64,000 nt of DNA from Trichostrongylus colubriformis (Eukaryota; Nematoda; Chromadorea; Rhabditida; Trichostrongylidae): the NCBI GenBank assembly GCA_963978905.1, contig OZ022256.1:15297863-15361862 (forward strand), read 5' to 3'. The notes beneath the pieces are model-generated. The model did not search any database and was not told the DNA's origin. It saw nothing but the letters and a program-made list of their open reading frames with translations. The position numbers were made by a program, and so were the translations under genes. The first letter of the stretch is position 1; each line of letters starts with the position of its first letter. Shown piece by piece: positions 1 to 12,657 of the stretch.

Positions 1-1044
1 TCTTGGCACGGTGCCGATGCGTCAAATTGGCGAGTTTGTGCAATGGCGGCCACTTAAACTCGTCCGAACTACATCTGTTTTACCAAAATTACCCCCTTCC
101 GGTGTCTTTAAAGATTAGCGCTGTCCTCTTCCCCGGCAGTCTGATACCTTACCACTTGCTCAGGAAGACTAGACGGCTTGGTTGGCCTTGACAACCATTG
201 ATCTAGGATCTGATCATTCACACTGATTCACATTGATCGTGCGAAACAGAAATTGAGCTGATTCTTCGACGTAAGACCCCTATATAATAATGCACAAATA
301 ATAATTCTTTCTCAAATTCAAGTTTTGCAGACATTTCGGAACAGCAGTGGCTCTTTCTTTCCAGAATTGTTTTAAACATGCTGGCATTTCAAAAAGTCTA
401 ACAACCATCTTGTTTAATTTATTTATTTATTCATTTATTTATTCATTATTTATTGGCACACTGACGGGGCTGAAGGAAGCAGCATCAATTGTTGATACAC
501 CACCTCTTCCCGTGTAAAGATTCTGGTGCTGCTGAATCTCAGACCCACGGTTTTGGAAAAAAAAAGTCGAATATACTATACCTTACCTAGGGATTCAGCA
601 GCACCCACTCGTAGCCGACGCGCTTCGCTCACTTTTGATAATATCGCCACTAAATGAGCAAGGATAGTTGGAGATGTATCAACCAGTACAATTCATCAAA
701 AATGTATTCAGTGATGCTTCAGCCGTCGGATTCATAAGAAACACTGAGCTGTCGATTCGCCAGTGAGATACGTCTCGTCTACTGAACCCATTGACGCAAT
801 GTCTGGATGGACAGCGCTGAGCACATTGATTATCGATTAACTGCTCTTCAACAAGATGCCTTTTAACCTATCTAACTCTATCTTTGACATCTGACTGACC
901 TTCGAGGTGTATCCCACACTTCAGGATGCGCCATGCACTTGGTAACCGCCTCCAATCGGAAACCTTCTCACTTAGTGAGCACATATGTACTTAGTTTGTA
1001 GACATTGAGGGGTTATCATTTCGAGATTGCCCGCTACCATTCTA
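1..1044. other. intergenic, repeat fragments, no gene seen
   Basis: No exon with convincing splice sites was found. Bases about 5-130 match, in inverted orientation, the sequence around 32636-32760 (shared blocks around cgagtttgtgcaatggcgg and cttccggtgtctttaaa), so they belong to a dispersed repeat. A TTTA-rich low-complexity run lies at about 412-455. Confidence 0.6.
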
Positions 1045-2421
1045 TTGGGTTGGGGAATAAGTCCCGGCCGTTTTTTTCAACCCCGTTTTTCACATTGTTT
1101 CTTTCATCTTTCCACAAAGCTTATAGATGTTTTCGATAGAGCTTTTTCTGCTCTACAAAGTGCTGTGATCTGTTTTTTGATTCCTTCGACTACCTAATAT
1201 TTATGAGGTTTGGAAATGAAGTTTGCTGATGGCAAAAACTTGCCACTTGCGCACCTCATCTTTCTCGTTTGCCATCGAGATCAAAAAATGTATGTATATA
1301 TGTTTCGATAGAGCTTTTTCAGCTCTACAGAATGTTACTACTTTTTACTCAAATCGCTCAACTTTTTGCTGTTTTTGAGACTCAGAAATGCAGCACTCGC
1401 AAAAGTGTGCACTTTCGTTAACTCCTCTTCCTCGCCTACCATTGAGATTGGAGAGGATGTGCATATATGCATTCGATAGGGCTTTTTTTGCTCTACAAGA
1501 TGATACCACTCTTCTTTTGTATCCTCTCACATTTTAGCATGTAGGAATAGGTCGACACCTGTTTTTCCATTCAAAATTGCGTCATAAAAATGAATTTTTT
1601 CGGCAGAGTGCTTCCTATCATTCGATAGAGCTCTTTTCGCTCTACAAAATAGTGTTTATGGTTTTTGTTAGAATTAATTTCTTCGATTTTTTAGAACATT
1701 TAAAAGTCGACGAAATCGAGCATTTTTGACATGTGGTCGAAAATGCTCGATTTCGTCGACTTTTAAATGTTCTAAAAAATCGAAGAAATTAATTCTAACA
1801 AAAACCATAAACACTATTTTGTAGAGCGAAAAGAGCTCTATCGAATGATAGGAAGCACTCTGCCGAAAAAATTCATTTTTATGACGCAATTTTGAATGGA
1901 AAAACAGGTGTCGACCTATTCCTACATGCTAAAATGTGAGAGGATACAAAAGAAGAGTGGTATCATCTTGTAGAGCAAAAAAAGCCCTATCGAATGCATA
2001 TATGCACATCCTCTCCAATCTCAATGGTAGGCGAAGAAGAGGAGTTAACGAAAGTGCACACTTTTGCGAGTACTGCATTTCTGAGTCTCAAAAACAGCAA
2101 AAAGTTGAGCGATTTGAGTAAAAAGTAGTACCATTCTGTAGAGCTGAAAAAGCTCTATTGAAACATATATACATACATTTTTTGATCTCGATGGCAAACG
2201 AGAAAGATGAGGTGCGCAAGTGGCAAGTTTTTGCCTTCAGCAAACTTCATTTCCAAACCTCATAAATATTAGGTAGTCGAAGGAATCAAAAAACAGATCA
2301 TAGCACTTTGTAGAGCAGAAAAAGCTCTATCGAAAACATCTATAAGCTTTGTGGAAAGATGAAGGAAACAATGTGAAAAACGGGGTTGAAAAAAACGGCG
2401 GGGACTTATTCCCCAACCCAA
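1045..2421. mobile_element. giant foldback element with mariner-type ends (copy 1)
   Basis: The element starts TTGGGTTGGGGAATAAG and ends with the inverse of the same motif; both sides are flanked by TA (1043-1044 and 2422-2423), the mariner target duplication. The two arms of about 680 bp are nearly identical inverted copies that meet around 1733 with only about a dozen unpaired bases. No transposase frame is present. Each arm holds four diverged units of about 150-175 bp, each opening with a small hairpin (TCGATAGAGC, T-rich loop, GCTCTACA) near 1134, 1308, 1474 and 1624. The open frames inside are mirror copies of each other and are not genes. It is a non-autonomous mariner derivative related to the copy at 38696-40185. 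Confidence 0.9.
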
Positions 2422-3663
2422 TATGTTTTCCAGATGAATCAACGATTAGATCAGAAAAAAACTTTGCAACATTTAGCGCTCAGAGATTACCCATTGTATT
2501 TATTAAAAGATATACTGATCGAATTTTCATTGCCGCCTATGATTCTTAATTAAATCACTGAAAACATACTATCTATTGACGAGAAACTACCTGGATTCCA
2601 TTCACACGGCAGGACTTCTCAGATGAAAATATTTTCTTGAAGTATTGATTGGTGAATGAGATCACTTCGATTACAGTCAAAATATTTGTTGGGCATTCGT
2701 ACACATTCGTACTGTAATTAATTCCGCGTACGTGCGGTCGCGACACGGCTCTTCAAATCGATCAATGTGAAGCGCTTGCCAAGTAGGACAGGTGAAAGAG
2801 AAGTGTGCCAACGAAAACCGCTCAAGGGGATTAGCCATAGATCGGCTCGCCTTTTTCAACCAAGTGGTGAGCGCCGTGCGTTTGGAACAATTCAGTTATG
2901 AGCCTCCTCATGGGGCGCTTTGGGAGTCTGTTAAAGCCACATCGACCATTTTTTATTTCTAGAGATCAGACCGGTGCTAGTCGATGTAAAATGGTGAAAG
3001 ATACAATGGAATGCGATTCTTACAATGGGACGTCGTTCATGCCTTTCATTTGAAGTGCTAACGGTTTCGCTGTTTCCCATCTTCACCCATCTATTCGTGT
3101 AGAGCGTTGACGAATTAATGGCAACGGCTATTCAGCATTAGTTCAAGGCAAGGAATGGGGAACTCTCTCGTGGATGAGACCGTTGGAGAGGGTACAATAC
3201 AATTGTTGGGAGAGAAGTGGGTACCTCACGCATGAGTCTGAAGTTCGGAATATCCGTGAGTTGTATTCGTATCCGTCTATTTGCTTACTAAACGCAGCAT
3301 GTAATGTTTCACGTGAATATACAAGAATCCAATTGAGATAGGGCTCCCCAAAGTGATGGACGACGGGTGGGGCGTCCGAGTGGGTTTGGAAGCTAGAAAG
3401 GAGGACGAACAAAGAGGCGACAACCACGTGGTCAGTGACGCAGGGCGAGAAGCAATCCATTGGGCGCGAAAATTTGAACTTCGCTCCGAGCGCTGAAGGC
3501 TATTCCAATAGTGCCAGAAAATGTGGTGGGAATCCAAACGAGTTGCTCTTCCAGTTTTTCGCTTTTTGCTTTGAAACCAAGGGAATTTCTCGGAAGCGTT
3601 CCGATTCTTTTCGTGTTTCTGTACACACGGTATCTATTATAGCAGTGATAGGAGGGATTTCAT
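2422..3663. other. repeat-derived intergenic DNA
   Basis: No supported gene. About 3160-3640 carries internal pieces of the dispersed foldback family whose ends read AAAGGAATCGTCCACGGAAA elsewhere; for example, 3296-3330 matches the sub-terminal part, and 3465-3570 resembles 52020-52130 and 49190-49270. Confidence 0.5.
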
Positions 3664-4012
3664 AGGCAGTGATAGGGGCAATTTGGGCTGAATATTAAAG
3701 GATCGTTAGATATGAAGGTCGAGGTGCTCAATAGTGCGGAAGTGAAGCAATAACCGAATGAAACGGTCAAAAACCCGAGAAATAATTCCCTCCTTCCGCC
3801 GTTTATTCTTAAAAGGGGCGGACCGCCCTGAAAAGAGGCTTGGGCTGCCATAAAAAATGGGTAGCTGTTGAAGAAGATGCTCTTATAAAACCCGGAAACA
3901 CTCTTTCTCATCGAAATTTCGCCACATATAATCTTTCTAGAGTCCTAGCTTTCATTTGCGTGACCCACTTTAGGAGTTCCCATTACTCACATTACCCCTA
4001 TCACTGCCTTTA
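3664..4012. mobile_element. MITE family 'GGCAGTGATAGGGG', copy 1
   Basis: The left end reads AGGCAGTGATAGGGGCAATT and the right end is its inverse (TTACCCCTATCACTGCCTT). The interior has a conserved block around 'aaaacccgagaaataat'. Related copies lie at 6371-6673, 15694-16035, 58441-58945 and, inverted, about 60735-61080. No coding capacity. Confidence 0.75.
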
Positions 4013-5373
4013 AGGAGAATTAGAATCATGAAATTTCCTTGGACAATTCCTTCAAGCAGTGATACAACAAGCTCAAAACTAAGAGAGATGGAAATAGAGC
4101 ATTGCTTTACCGTTTAAAATGAGTAGCGGCGGGAGCGCCAGCGCATACTGATGCTGAGGCATTGAAGCAAAGAAGCTGTCGCTGTACGACGAGATGAATG
4201 AATGCCATGCAGTCCCGAAGTTTTAGAACGAAATGTACGAGACAAGTTTTTATAATCAAACTCTCCATGGATCCCGCTCGTTTTTGAAGACGGGAGCTGC
4301 CAAGAGAATTTATAAGCATAGCCATCAAGTAGTGCGGTAATGGAGAAAAACGAAATGAGATTGCTAAACAACGGGAAAAAGGACCCCGTATATTTCCCAG
4401 TGGCACGAGCTCTATAGCCTCACCAACAAGTGGTGCTGTGATTGTTACGCGTGTTAGTGAAACGCAGACGCATCACTCTAACATTTGTGGGAGGACACCG
4501 AACATAGGCATCCGTTACACAATATTAGTGTCCTTACAAAGGGCACAAAATGGCTCCAACACGAATTGTGAATGAATGAAGTGGGTTTCACCAATCGAGC
4601 ATTATTCATTCCCAGAGACGATACAAAATCGAATGATTGCACACAACACTCTCTGAACCACATTTGATGACCCGGAAATACGTACAGGCGCCATTCAGAC
4701 GGGACGGACCACGTCCTGAATGAGTTCATACTGGTCGTAACGATCGCTATTTCAGACGCATGACTCAACCGCTATGGTCAGCACGGGTAAGCGCGAATAT
4801 TTGCATACAAATCAGTGTATACCAAGAGCTAATTCGAAATTCGGAGAATAAACGACCACCATAAATTTTATGATCATGAAACCAAAGTGACATTATAGAT
4901 ACAATATAGGGAGGTCTTGTAGAAAAAAAGATCAGGGGGAAGATAAGAAAGCAGCGAATTAGCAGGAAAAATTAAGTCAAGATTACGGTAGACAGTTTCC
5001 CGGGGAACGAAACTATTGAAGTTACTTGTCCCGACGGAAAACGCAAAGTTTCCTCCACGAGATTCAAAAGGTCGATTCAATGGATTTGCCGAGTATCCAA
5101 TAATACCCTAAGCAATGAATCAGTACATCAGATGCATGTGAAGCCCCTCGTTGTTATTGTCAGAAATCAAAATGCAGTTACGAGTACACCACCCTCCCCT
5201 CCTCCCCACCCTCCAGCCACTTATAAAGCCCTTCACACAGCCTCTTCATCTAGCCCACCCCCAAAAACAGAAGATTGAGTAGACATGTTGAACAAAATCA
5301 GATAAGAGAGAATCTAGTGCGTTGAGAGTCTCGCAAAGTCAAGATAGAAAACAGTAGGTAAAATTTTCGGTAT
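4013..5373. other. intergenic, no gene seen
   Basis: Only a fragment like the end of the AAAGGAAT foldback family (4011-4060) was recognised. Open frames here lack paired splice sites or domain similarity. Confidence 0.45.
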
Positions 5374-5808
5374 CAAAGACATACCACGTAAGATTGATGG
5401 CTTACTTTCTTGGGGTGAGTAGGTCCTTACCGAACTGATCAGGCTGCTGTTGTACGGTGCACCCTCACGATGTTTCTGAACACAACCAAGCCACGCCCAC
5501 CCAACAAAATCACATATGACTTTACACGAACGATTTTCCAATGTGGAAGCTGCTTTCATGATCGAAATGACTGTTTAATCAAACCATCTTCTCTTAACGA
5601 ACGTTTCCTGCTCCACGTGAGCCCCACGTTGGAAATTTGTGTGTTTAGGGTGAGGTGTGCTTCGGTTGGGTGGGCGTGGCTTGGTTGTGCCCAAGCAGGC
5701 ACACCACCGTGAAGGTGCACCATGCACATGCAACAAGGGTGCAGTTATCCAGGATCTACTGCCCAAGAAAGTAAGCCACTAATCTGATTACAGCGTGGAA
5801 TGCGTTTA
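5374..5808. mobile_element. foldback MITE 'ACCACGCGATAA' family, copy 1
   Basis: Inverted arms: the left arm contains GGCTTACTTTCTTGG, then CAACCAAGCCACGCCCACCC; the right arm contains the inverses (GGGTGGGCGTGGCTTGGTTG and AAGAAAGTAAGCC). The outer ends match those of a second copy at 52334-53083. A shorter relative is at about 47785-48005. Non-coding. Confidence 0.75.
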
Positions 5809-5819
5809 ATCATAACCTT

Positions 5820-5935
5820 GTTGGTATGCGCCGTGCATTCTCATTCCAACCATAGTGCAGATGGCAGATGAATGCGATTTAGCCCACATAATGACGTGTG
5901 GGCCAGCCAATGTACAAGCGAGCGCTTTTCGCAAA
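5820..5935 (-). repeat. SINE-like tail fragment
   Basis: Shares the block GATGAATGCGATTT with 16500-16550 and about 35007-35050, where longer copies carry a tRNA-like head. Only the tail is clear here. Confidence 0.4.
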
Positions 5936-6370
5936 CGAATGCACACGGACGGATGGGAGGTTTGGCTGATGTGGGATGATGATCCCAACTCTGTAAAAGT
6001 GGATTGCGTGCCACCTCTCTCCACCCAAGGTCAAAATATGAGCACACAATAAATTCAACTAGCTGCTATCCCGGTGAAAGGCAGGGTTCAGGCCCGTTTT
6101 GAGCAGACAAGCGAAAATGTAAGTTCAACGAAGTAAAAAAGATTACCAAAGCAGCAACGTTCCATGTTAGACACAGTGATTACAGAGAAAGGGTGAAAGG
6201 GTCGTCGTCCGCACAAGTCAGAAAATGATAATGATATCAAAGCGAATACTTCGGGAGCCTACACAAATCTCAAAATTTCAAAAAGATGAAAGAAAACATG
6301 CAATCCAGAAACTTCCTCTTATCACTAGGGAATTTTACCTCCTATCAACAACTGGATCAAGGAAGTTGCT

Positions 6371-6673
6371 TAAAGGCATTGATAAGAATGATTCGGGCCG
6401 AATGTGAAAAGATTAGTTAATATGAAAGCTGGGATGCCTAGTAGTATGAACGTTAAGAAAAAAAATGAATGAAGGGTCAAAAACTCGAGAAATAACATCC
6501 TCTTCCCGCCCTTGGTTCTCAAAAGAGGCGGGCTGGTATAAAAATGTCGGTAGCCGTTAAATAAGGTGCCTCCTCCAAAGCTCAGAAGAGCTCCTTCCAT
6601 ATGGCCGTAGCTTTTATTCGGGTAACTTACATCAAGAGTTCACAATATCCATATGACCCCTATACTGCCTTTA
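6371..6673. mobile_element. MITE family 'GGCAGTGATAGGGG', copy 2
   Basis: Same interior as 3664-4012 (actcgagaaataacatcc, then gtagccgttaaataag) and degenerate ends TAAAGGCATTGATAAG and CCCCTATACTGCCTTTA. Confidence 0.65.
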
Positions 6674-9280
6674 GAAGGAACTCCCAATGGGATACAACCA
6701 GATATTAGCTCGATTTTTGGGAAGGAGACATAAAATACAGAAAATTGATTGCTGCGGGGGTATCCACCTAACGACCTGTTTTGATAGTAGGGATCATTGG
6801 TTATTAGGGTTAAAGAGCGTCTAAACTGCTCAAGCCAAAAGCTTTTTCCGCTGCAGACGGGCACTACATATCTTAGCGTAGGACGGCCTCACTTCCATGG
6901 TGGAACGTCCATAAATAGTAGGAATTCTGATGTGGCCCTATGAATAGTGCTGAAAGCACAAATTCCGAACATTCCACAACGGACGCCATTCTGATGCGAT
7001 GACGGGATGCTACTGCTGTTGCCGTTGCCTATTGCATAAACAGCGAACGCGTTAGTCATAAGAATTCTTCACACGATTCACTATCTCAGCATTTGCATCT
7101 GGCAACATCATGCAATGCTTACATGTCTGCTGTCGGGTGGCGAAGTGCTTGTAGTTGTAGCATACTATGGGGAGGAAAGGATAGCTACAAATTTATGGCT
7201 TGTTAGGTCAAACACCTCTCAAAACCACCAATTAACAACAGAGATACGAAAGGCGAGAAGTTCGTCCGGGAAGGGTGCAGATCAGGACACTCGAATTGGG
7301 TCACGTTGTACGAAGCCAGTGGCTATCGCCTTCCTGCACGCCAACTTCGTCACGCATGACCCAATCCTACGGGATTTCAACTGCAAAAACTTTTCTTACT
7401 AATTTACCCGTTCCTATGAGGATGGTGTCATGTATGGTGCCGTACTATTGCGTACTGATACAACGAGTGATCATCGATTGAGGACCTTTTTAGGATCGTC
7501 TCATCGCTCTAAAAGGCGCTACAAATGTAGTGATCGTAGAAGAACTTCCGGGAAAAAACGAGAAAAAGAAAATTTTACAGTAGGACTCTTCTCCCCTTCC
7601 TGACCCCGAAGATTCCTTTCTTCGACATTACTCACAATCAGTCCTGACGAGAAACAGCTCGTGGCAGTCTGTCGCTTCCGATAGCCGTGCAAATGGAATG
7701 AATGGGAAATTACTGCATAGGAGTCTCCGTTTGCTTTGAGGTATCCATGTGTGATTACCTAATAAAGAATTAGATAATCAAATTCCTGATTGCTAATGTG
7801 TTCCTTATGTATATGGGTGCCAGGACATCATTCATTTTCGTTGTATTATCTGATAATTTCATCTCTGAAAACCATTTGCAGCACTGATTGACGACTAGGC
7901 GCTAAAGAGAGATAATAGAGGTATATACTATATGTTCCAATCGGGTGCTCTACCAACAGACGAAGGCAGCTACTATATTGGACTCGAACTTCCAGGCCAG
8001 TCCTACAAAAACTTTTACCTACCACCGGCACTATCCAAACACTGCGCAGAGTTCTCACCAGGAAGGGTTTTTACTTCTCATAAAACTTTGAAGTGAGGCC
8101 TATGCTGACTGTGAGTGCATCGACGTTTGCCGTGGCTCAGTGGTAGCGCTTTTTCACTGGTGATGGTGAAATGATGATGGGACTTTCTCGACGAGACCTT
8201 TTGATGAGTCACGCTAAGCGAAATAACCATTCATTCTGCATTTCAACAGGTTCTGACCCCTTCTAATTGGCTTCGGAATGGCATGTTGGTCTACATAATA
8301 GTTATCAGCATTCGAGACCTTATCGACCCCCTAAGACTCGATTCAAAGATTTATGGGAAGGCAAAACCCTTCTCTATTCAGATGATCGGCGCACTGGAAA
8401 TGAATATCAAAGGCAAAAGCCTGCCATAGCTCTGCTGGTGAGTGCTAGTTTTTTGAAGTGCGTATTACGATTACCGTCAAAATGAATGTAACAAAGTTAT
8501 ATACATATTAGATTCACATTCCTATTACTATGGCAACGGGGACTCTTCCGTCGTCATTCAGTGCTTTGAAAAAAATTCTCAAAAATTGCCAGTGCCAGCA
8601 CTTTCAGAGCCCTACTCGTGGAAAGAAATTCTGAAGTGCCATTCACACTATCCCGATACTTTTGGTTCCCTAATCCACCCCCCCCCCTCCTACCCAGGTT
8701 CCACGAGCTAGGAGTTATCCGAAAATCTTCTCAAATTAATGAATTTGTGTAGTCTACCTCCACAGATTTGTAAGAAGGCAAAAACACCACACAGCCAGAA
8801 CATGAATATTTCCTATGGATGATCTACGGATTCCCAACAAAAGTGTCTCTTGGGAGGTCCTAAACCTCCCCTCGTTCTGCTTGATCGTTGTCGAAAGACA
8901 AAATAATCCCGCAGTAAATCATTTCGAGCAGCTCTGATCTCGATGAAGTCGCACTCATTTGTCAGAACTTAAATAGGTGGCTCCGAAAATAAAGGAATAA
9001 TTGCAATTGCCCGCCTATCTTTCGATTAGTCAGCACGTAATCTGTTTCCGATTCGGATGCACCATGCATTCGTTCGCCTGTTCAAAATCGCGATGCATTC
9101 AAATGCTATCTAACCTTCAGATAATGCCGCAAAGGTTTGCCGATGTCCGATGCTGGAGTAGTGGGTTGCAATACGGAAATTTTGGTAGCAAGAGCACGAA
9201 CGAACTAAAAATTTGCACCTAGTGGCTGTGCAAGTAGTCACCGACCTAACATGAACGAGGGATAGCGAAACTGGAGCGCT
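6674..9280. other. intergenic, no gene seen
   Basis: No supported exon. About 7900-8010 on the minus strand contains tRNA-box-like words (AAGTTCGAGTCC and TGTTGGTAGAGC), and 8135-8160 on the plus strand contains TGGCTCAGTGGTAGCGC. Both look like decayed tRNA-derived repeats and neither folds into an intact tRNA. Confidence 0.4.
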
Positions 9281-9395
9281 TCAAGGAATCGTATACGGAA
9301 AAATGAGTTTCTTTGTTATCCATATACTTGTGTTGTGCTTGCCCAATAAGGGCCGCATTCAAAGTTTCACGCAAAAAAGTGAGAATTCGGTTAGG
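9281..9395 (+). repeat. half copy of AAAGGAAT foldback family
   Basis: Starts TCAAGGAATCGTATACGGAA and continues through AATGAGTTTCTTTGTTATCC as in the left arm of the element at 11859. No matching right arm follows. Confidence 0.6.
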
Positions 9396-9919
9396 ATACA
9401 GTCATAAAGGACGGTTTCTGGAGCGAAAAGCTCTTCGCCGATCCCAACTCTCTGGACTATGCCGTTTGGGAACCTTTGGATGGGAAGTCTGTGCAATACC
9501 TCGTCAAAATTTTGCGTCCTAATGCTACCCTTCGACGGGAGTGGGAAAACTTGACCTCGAATACCTGCGTCTTGTCATTGACTCGTACCACCAACATCGC
9601 CGTCATCCGATTCAAGGGGGTTCAGTCGAAAGTGATGATAACATAAATGTTGTTCAGAATCGTTATAAATAGTGATCATCCAATTTTCGTTTCTTTTGTT
9701 GTACTCCTGCCAGAGATATTCGTTGCGTATCAGTATTTTAGTGTGCATCCTGTATTCAAGAATACAAAAGTCGAGTTATTGCAAGATTGAAAATATGCAT
9801 GGCCTGGATGAATTTTCTATTAAACAACTGGCTGCGAGCTTTCAAAATTGTATAGATCCTCTCAAATAATTTTCCCGTGAAATATGGCAAAAACCAGAAC
9901 TTGATCCTATCGATTGGAA

Positions 9920-10265
9920 AGTCCATGTTGAGCAATGTCCGCCAACGGAAGAATAATACTGTGGCTGAAGTGCTAGCGAATCGCGAAGTGTGGCTAAGTG
10001 TTCGGCTGGGTGTATCCAAAAGAATTAGGCCGATAATTTACATCCAACCGCTCGTACTACTATCGGCTACATTTTCCAGTGGATTTATTGAACAAGATAA
10101 ACAATGGAACGCTCAGCTCATATCTTTTCTTTCGATCTCTTCCCTACTTCAAGGGCAATGGTCTGTCGTCGTTGCATCTAAACATATGCTCGATTTCTTA
10201 CGTTTCAATGAGTTATTCAGCCATAGTATTATTCTTCCGATGGCGGAAATTGCTCAACATTTGAG
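9920..10265. repeat. imperfect inverted repeat
   Basis: Left arm 9926-9972 (contains CGGAAGAATAATACTGTGGC) and right arm 10208-10262 (contains GCCATAGTATTATTCTTCCG) are inverted copies about 240 bp apart. Open frames running through it are arm artefacts. Flanking ends were not resolved. Confidence 0.6.
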
Positions 10266-11446
10266 AGTCGACCAGTATTTTGTGATACCGCTGAAGCCCA
10301 GCCTTTAAGTGGTTTCCATTCGAGTGACAACAATGTCCTTTGCAATACATACTCCTTGAAAAATCAAATTGAAAAAAATAAGTGAAAAAATTGAGAATTG
10401 AAAATGAAAAGAATTTATCCATCAGAATACCAATCGATATATCGATTGATGTCCCAGGATTCATAGACTCCTAGATTCAAATGAAACTCTATGCTTAATG
10501 CTCTATGAGGCTTTGACTCATGAGTAAGCTATCCACGTGAAGTTCTACGCCCTTGACGTGGATTCTTCCGAAATACTAGCCCGGGAGCTTTGCGTACCAC
10601 ATAAAAATCTGACCTGGCCAGCTTGCTATTTGAATTAATAACGGAACTTAAATTTCCAAGTGTAGGCATGTAGTCAATCTACCGATTTTAGGGGAATGAT
10701 ACCTGTTCGGTCTAGCGAGATCGGCAGCATAAGCATAAAACCTGAGCTAACACTATCTTCGCCCCTGAAAGCGATAGTCCGATTTATATACCAGCACAAA
10801 ACGAGCATCGATGACAACGCAGGATTGGACCGCTGACGCAAAACTGGATTTTTCATTATGAAACATAATGTTTTCAATAGAAAACACTTTAAAAACTCTA
10901 CAGACTAGGAAAACTGATCCAGAAAAGAACGTTGGAACAACAAGAGTGGTGTCATCGGAAGCTATGGTGCAGAAAGTAAAAATAATGTTGACTCGAGCTG
11001 TAGGGCTGCCATCTATAAAATCTCGCCTCGCGAAAAAGAAAGGGCAGAACGGCTCCTGTCAAAGAATGAAGGAGAACGGGATGAGAGACGTGTGCAGAGA
11101 ACGCCACGGCAACGGCTTATCGAAACGCGATGAGTGGGCGAGACGAGCTGGCATTCCTAGCATAGCTGGAAACGCTGTCTGACACCTGAGTCACTGTGAT
11201 TAGCACTTTCATAAAACCGGCCTGAACTCGGTCTAAGGGCAGCCCAAAGAGGCAAAAATAACACCAGATCATAAAGAAATGAGGCCAGAAGTGGCACAAC
11301 AAATGGACAATCAAGGTGCTGTTCGAACTTGCCATAAAGCTGACCCAAAGACACAAAATGAAGTTTTGTACATGCGGAATCCTCGTCCTCCCGGTGAAAA
11401 CCATGAAAGCTACTGCTAAGATAGCGTGTTACTTTTGCATCATCTT
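10266..11446. other. intergenic, no gene seen
   Basis: Contains one short palindrome (CAATCGATATATCGATTG, 10432-10449). The plus-strand open frame at 10868-11182 is lysine/arginine rich and matches no family I recognise. I saw no clear splice boundaries. Confidence 0.35.
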
Positions 11447-11860
11447 AAAGGAATCGTACGGAAAATGCGTTTTTGTGTTGTTGTATTTGCCTAATGTGGG
11501 CCTCATGCAAAATTTCACGCGAAAAAATGCGAATCTGGCTGAGATACAGCACCACAAAGTGCGGTCCCAGTGGGCGGGGCCTAAGAGTAAAAGCCTCGTC
11601 CCGTGGTCCGCCGCCGTTGGGAACGGAGAGTGGGACTGTTTACGAAACTTTCTGCTCCTACAATGCGTCTCCGACCACGGCGGACGACGGAACGAGGCTT
11701 TTCTCTTAGGCCCCGCCCACTGGGACCGCACCTTGTGGTGCTGTATCTCAGCCAGATTCGCATTTTTTCGCGTGAAACTCTGCATGAGGCCCACATTGGG
11801 CAAATACAACATAAACGTATGGGTAACACAAAAACTCATTTTCCGTGGACGATTCCTTTA
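11447..11860. mobile_element. AAAGGAAT foldback MITE, copy 1
   Basis: About 200-bp inverted arms begin TAAAGGAATCG and contain GTATTTGCCTAATGTGGGCC and a CG-rich core (GCGGGGCCTAAGAG). The same ORF-like frames appear on both strands because the arms mirror each other. It abuts the next copy with a shared TTTAAAGG. Confidence 0.85.
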
Positions 11861-12524
11861 AAGGAATCGTTCACGGAAAAATGAGTTGCTTTGTTATCCA
11901 TATATTTATGTTGCATTTGCCTAGGGGCCACATGCAAAACTTCACGCGATAAAGTGAGAATTCGGTTGAGAGAAAGCTCCCTAAATTTTTTGTCGGGTGG
12001 GCGGAGCCTTCAAGTGAAAGCTCCGTCTTATCGTCCGCCGCGGTTGGGAACGGAAAGTGAGACTGTTTACGTAACCTTCTTTTCCTATAATAGACTCCGA
12101 CCACGGCGGATGACGGGGTGGGCACTTGCTCGGAGGCCCCGCCCTCCCGGACGAGACTTCGCTGTATCTTAGCCGCATTTACATTTTTTCTGATGAAACT
12201 TTGCAGCGGCCCATATCAGGCAAATACAACACAAAAATGGATAACAGAGAAACTCATTTTGGGTCAATTCAAGTCGGGGGGGAGACGCAACTTTGCGTCA
12301 AATTTTCATCGACGTCGAGCTTCTTTCCCTCCCTAGGCTTAGGCTAAAGCAGATGAAACCTATGCTTTGACAGATGCTTTTTCATGTGGAAGGAGAGGAT
12401 ACCAATTTTAGCCTAAGCCTAGGGAGGGAAAGGAGCTTCAACCTTGACGCAAAATTGCGTCTCCCCCCCCCCCCCCCCCCCGACTTGAATTGACCCCTCA
12501 TTTTTTCCGTGGACGATTCCTTTA
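11859..12524. mobile_element. AAAGGAAT foldback MITE, copy 2, carrying a nested insertion
   Basis: Left end TAAAGGAATCGTTCACGGAA and right end CCGTGGACGATTCCTTTA. The right arm is interrupted at CTCATTTT by the 236-bp element at 12261-12496. The core resembles copy 1 but is diverged. Confidence 0.85.
12261..12496. mobile_element. nested hAT-like MITE with 8-bp target duplication
   Basis: Perfect 16-bp ends (GGGTCAATTCAAGTCG and its inverse) are flanked on both sides by CTCATTTT (12253-12260 and 12497-12504). An 8-bp duplication is characteristic of hAT insertions. The arms continue with imperfect inverted similarity (G/C run, then gacgcaa... / ...ttgcgtc). It is younger than its host MITE. 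Confidence 0.85.
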
Positions 12525-12657
12525 TGTAAAAGGTGAACAGACTGTGTCGCTGCGCCAAGCTGCAGATACTCCTTCCACTTACAACTCCGTCCCTGCTAGT
12601 TGGCGACACCTTCGGTTCAATGTCATATGATCAGCAAAATCAATTCCTTCACTGTCA

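Noticed and set aside
1345..2121. Two nearly identical 61-codon open frames in opposite directions
   Set aside because: They are the two arms of the palindrome; no start context, domain or splice sites.
11429..11884. Long overlapping open frames on both strands
   Set aside because: They are mirror images generated by a foldback MITE; the same peptides appear on both strands and in other copies.
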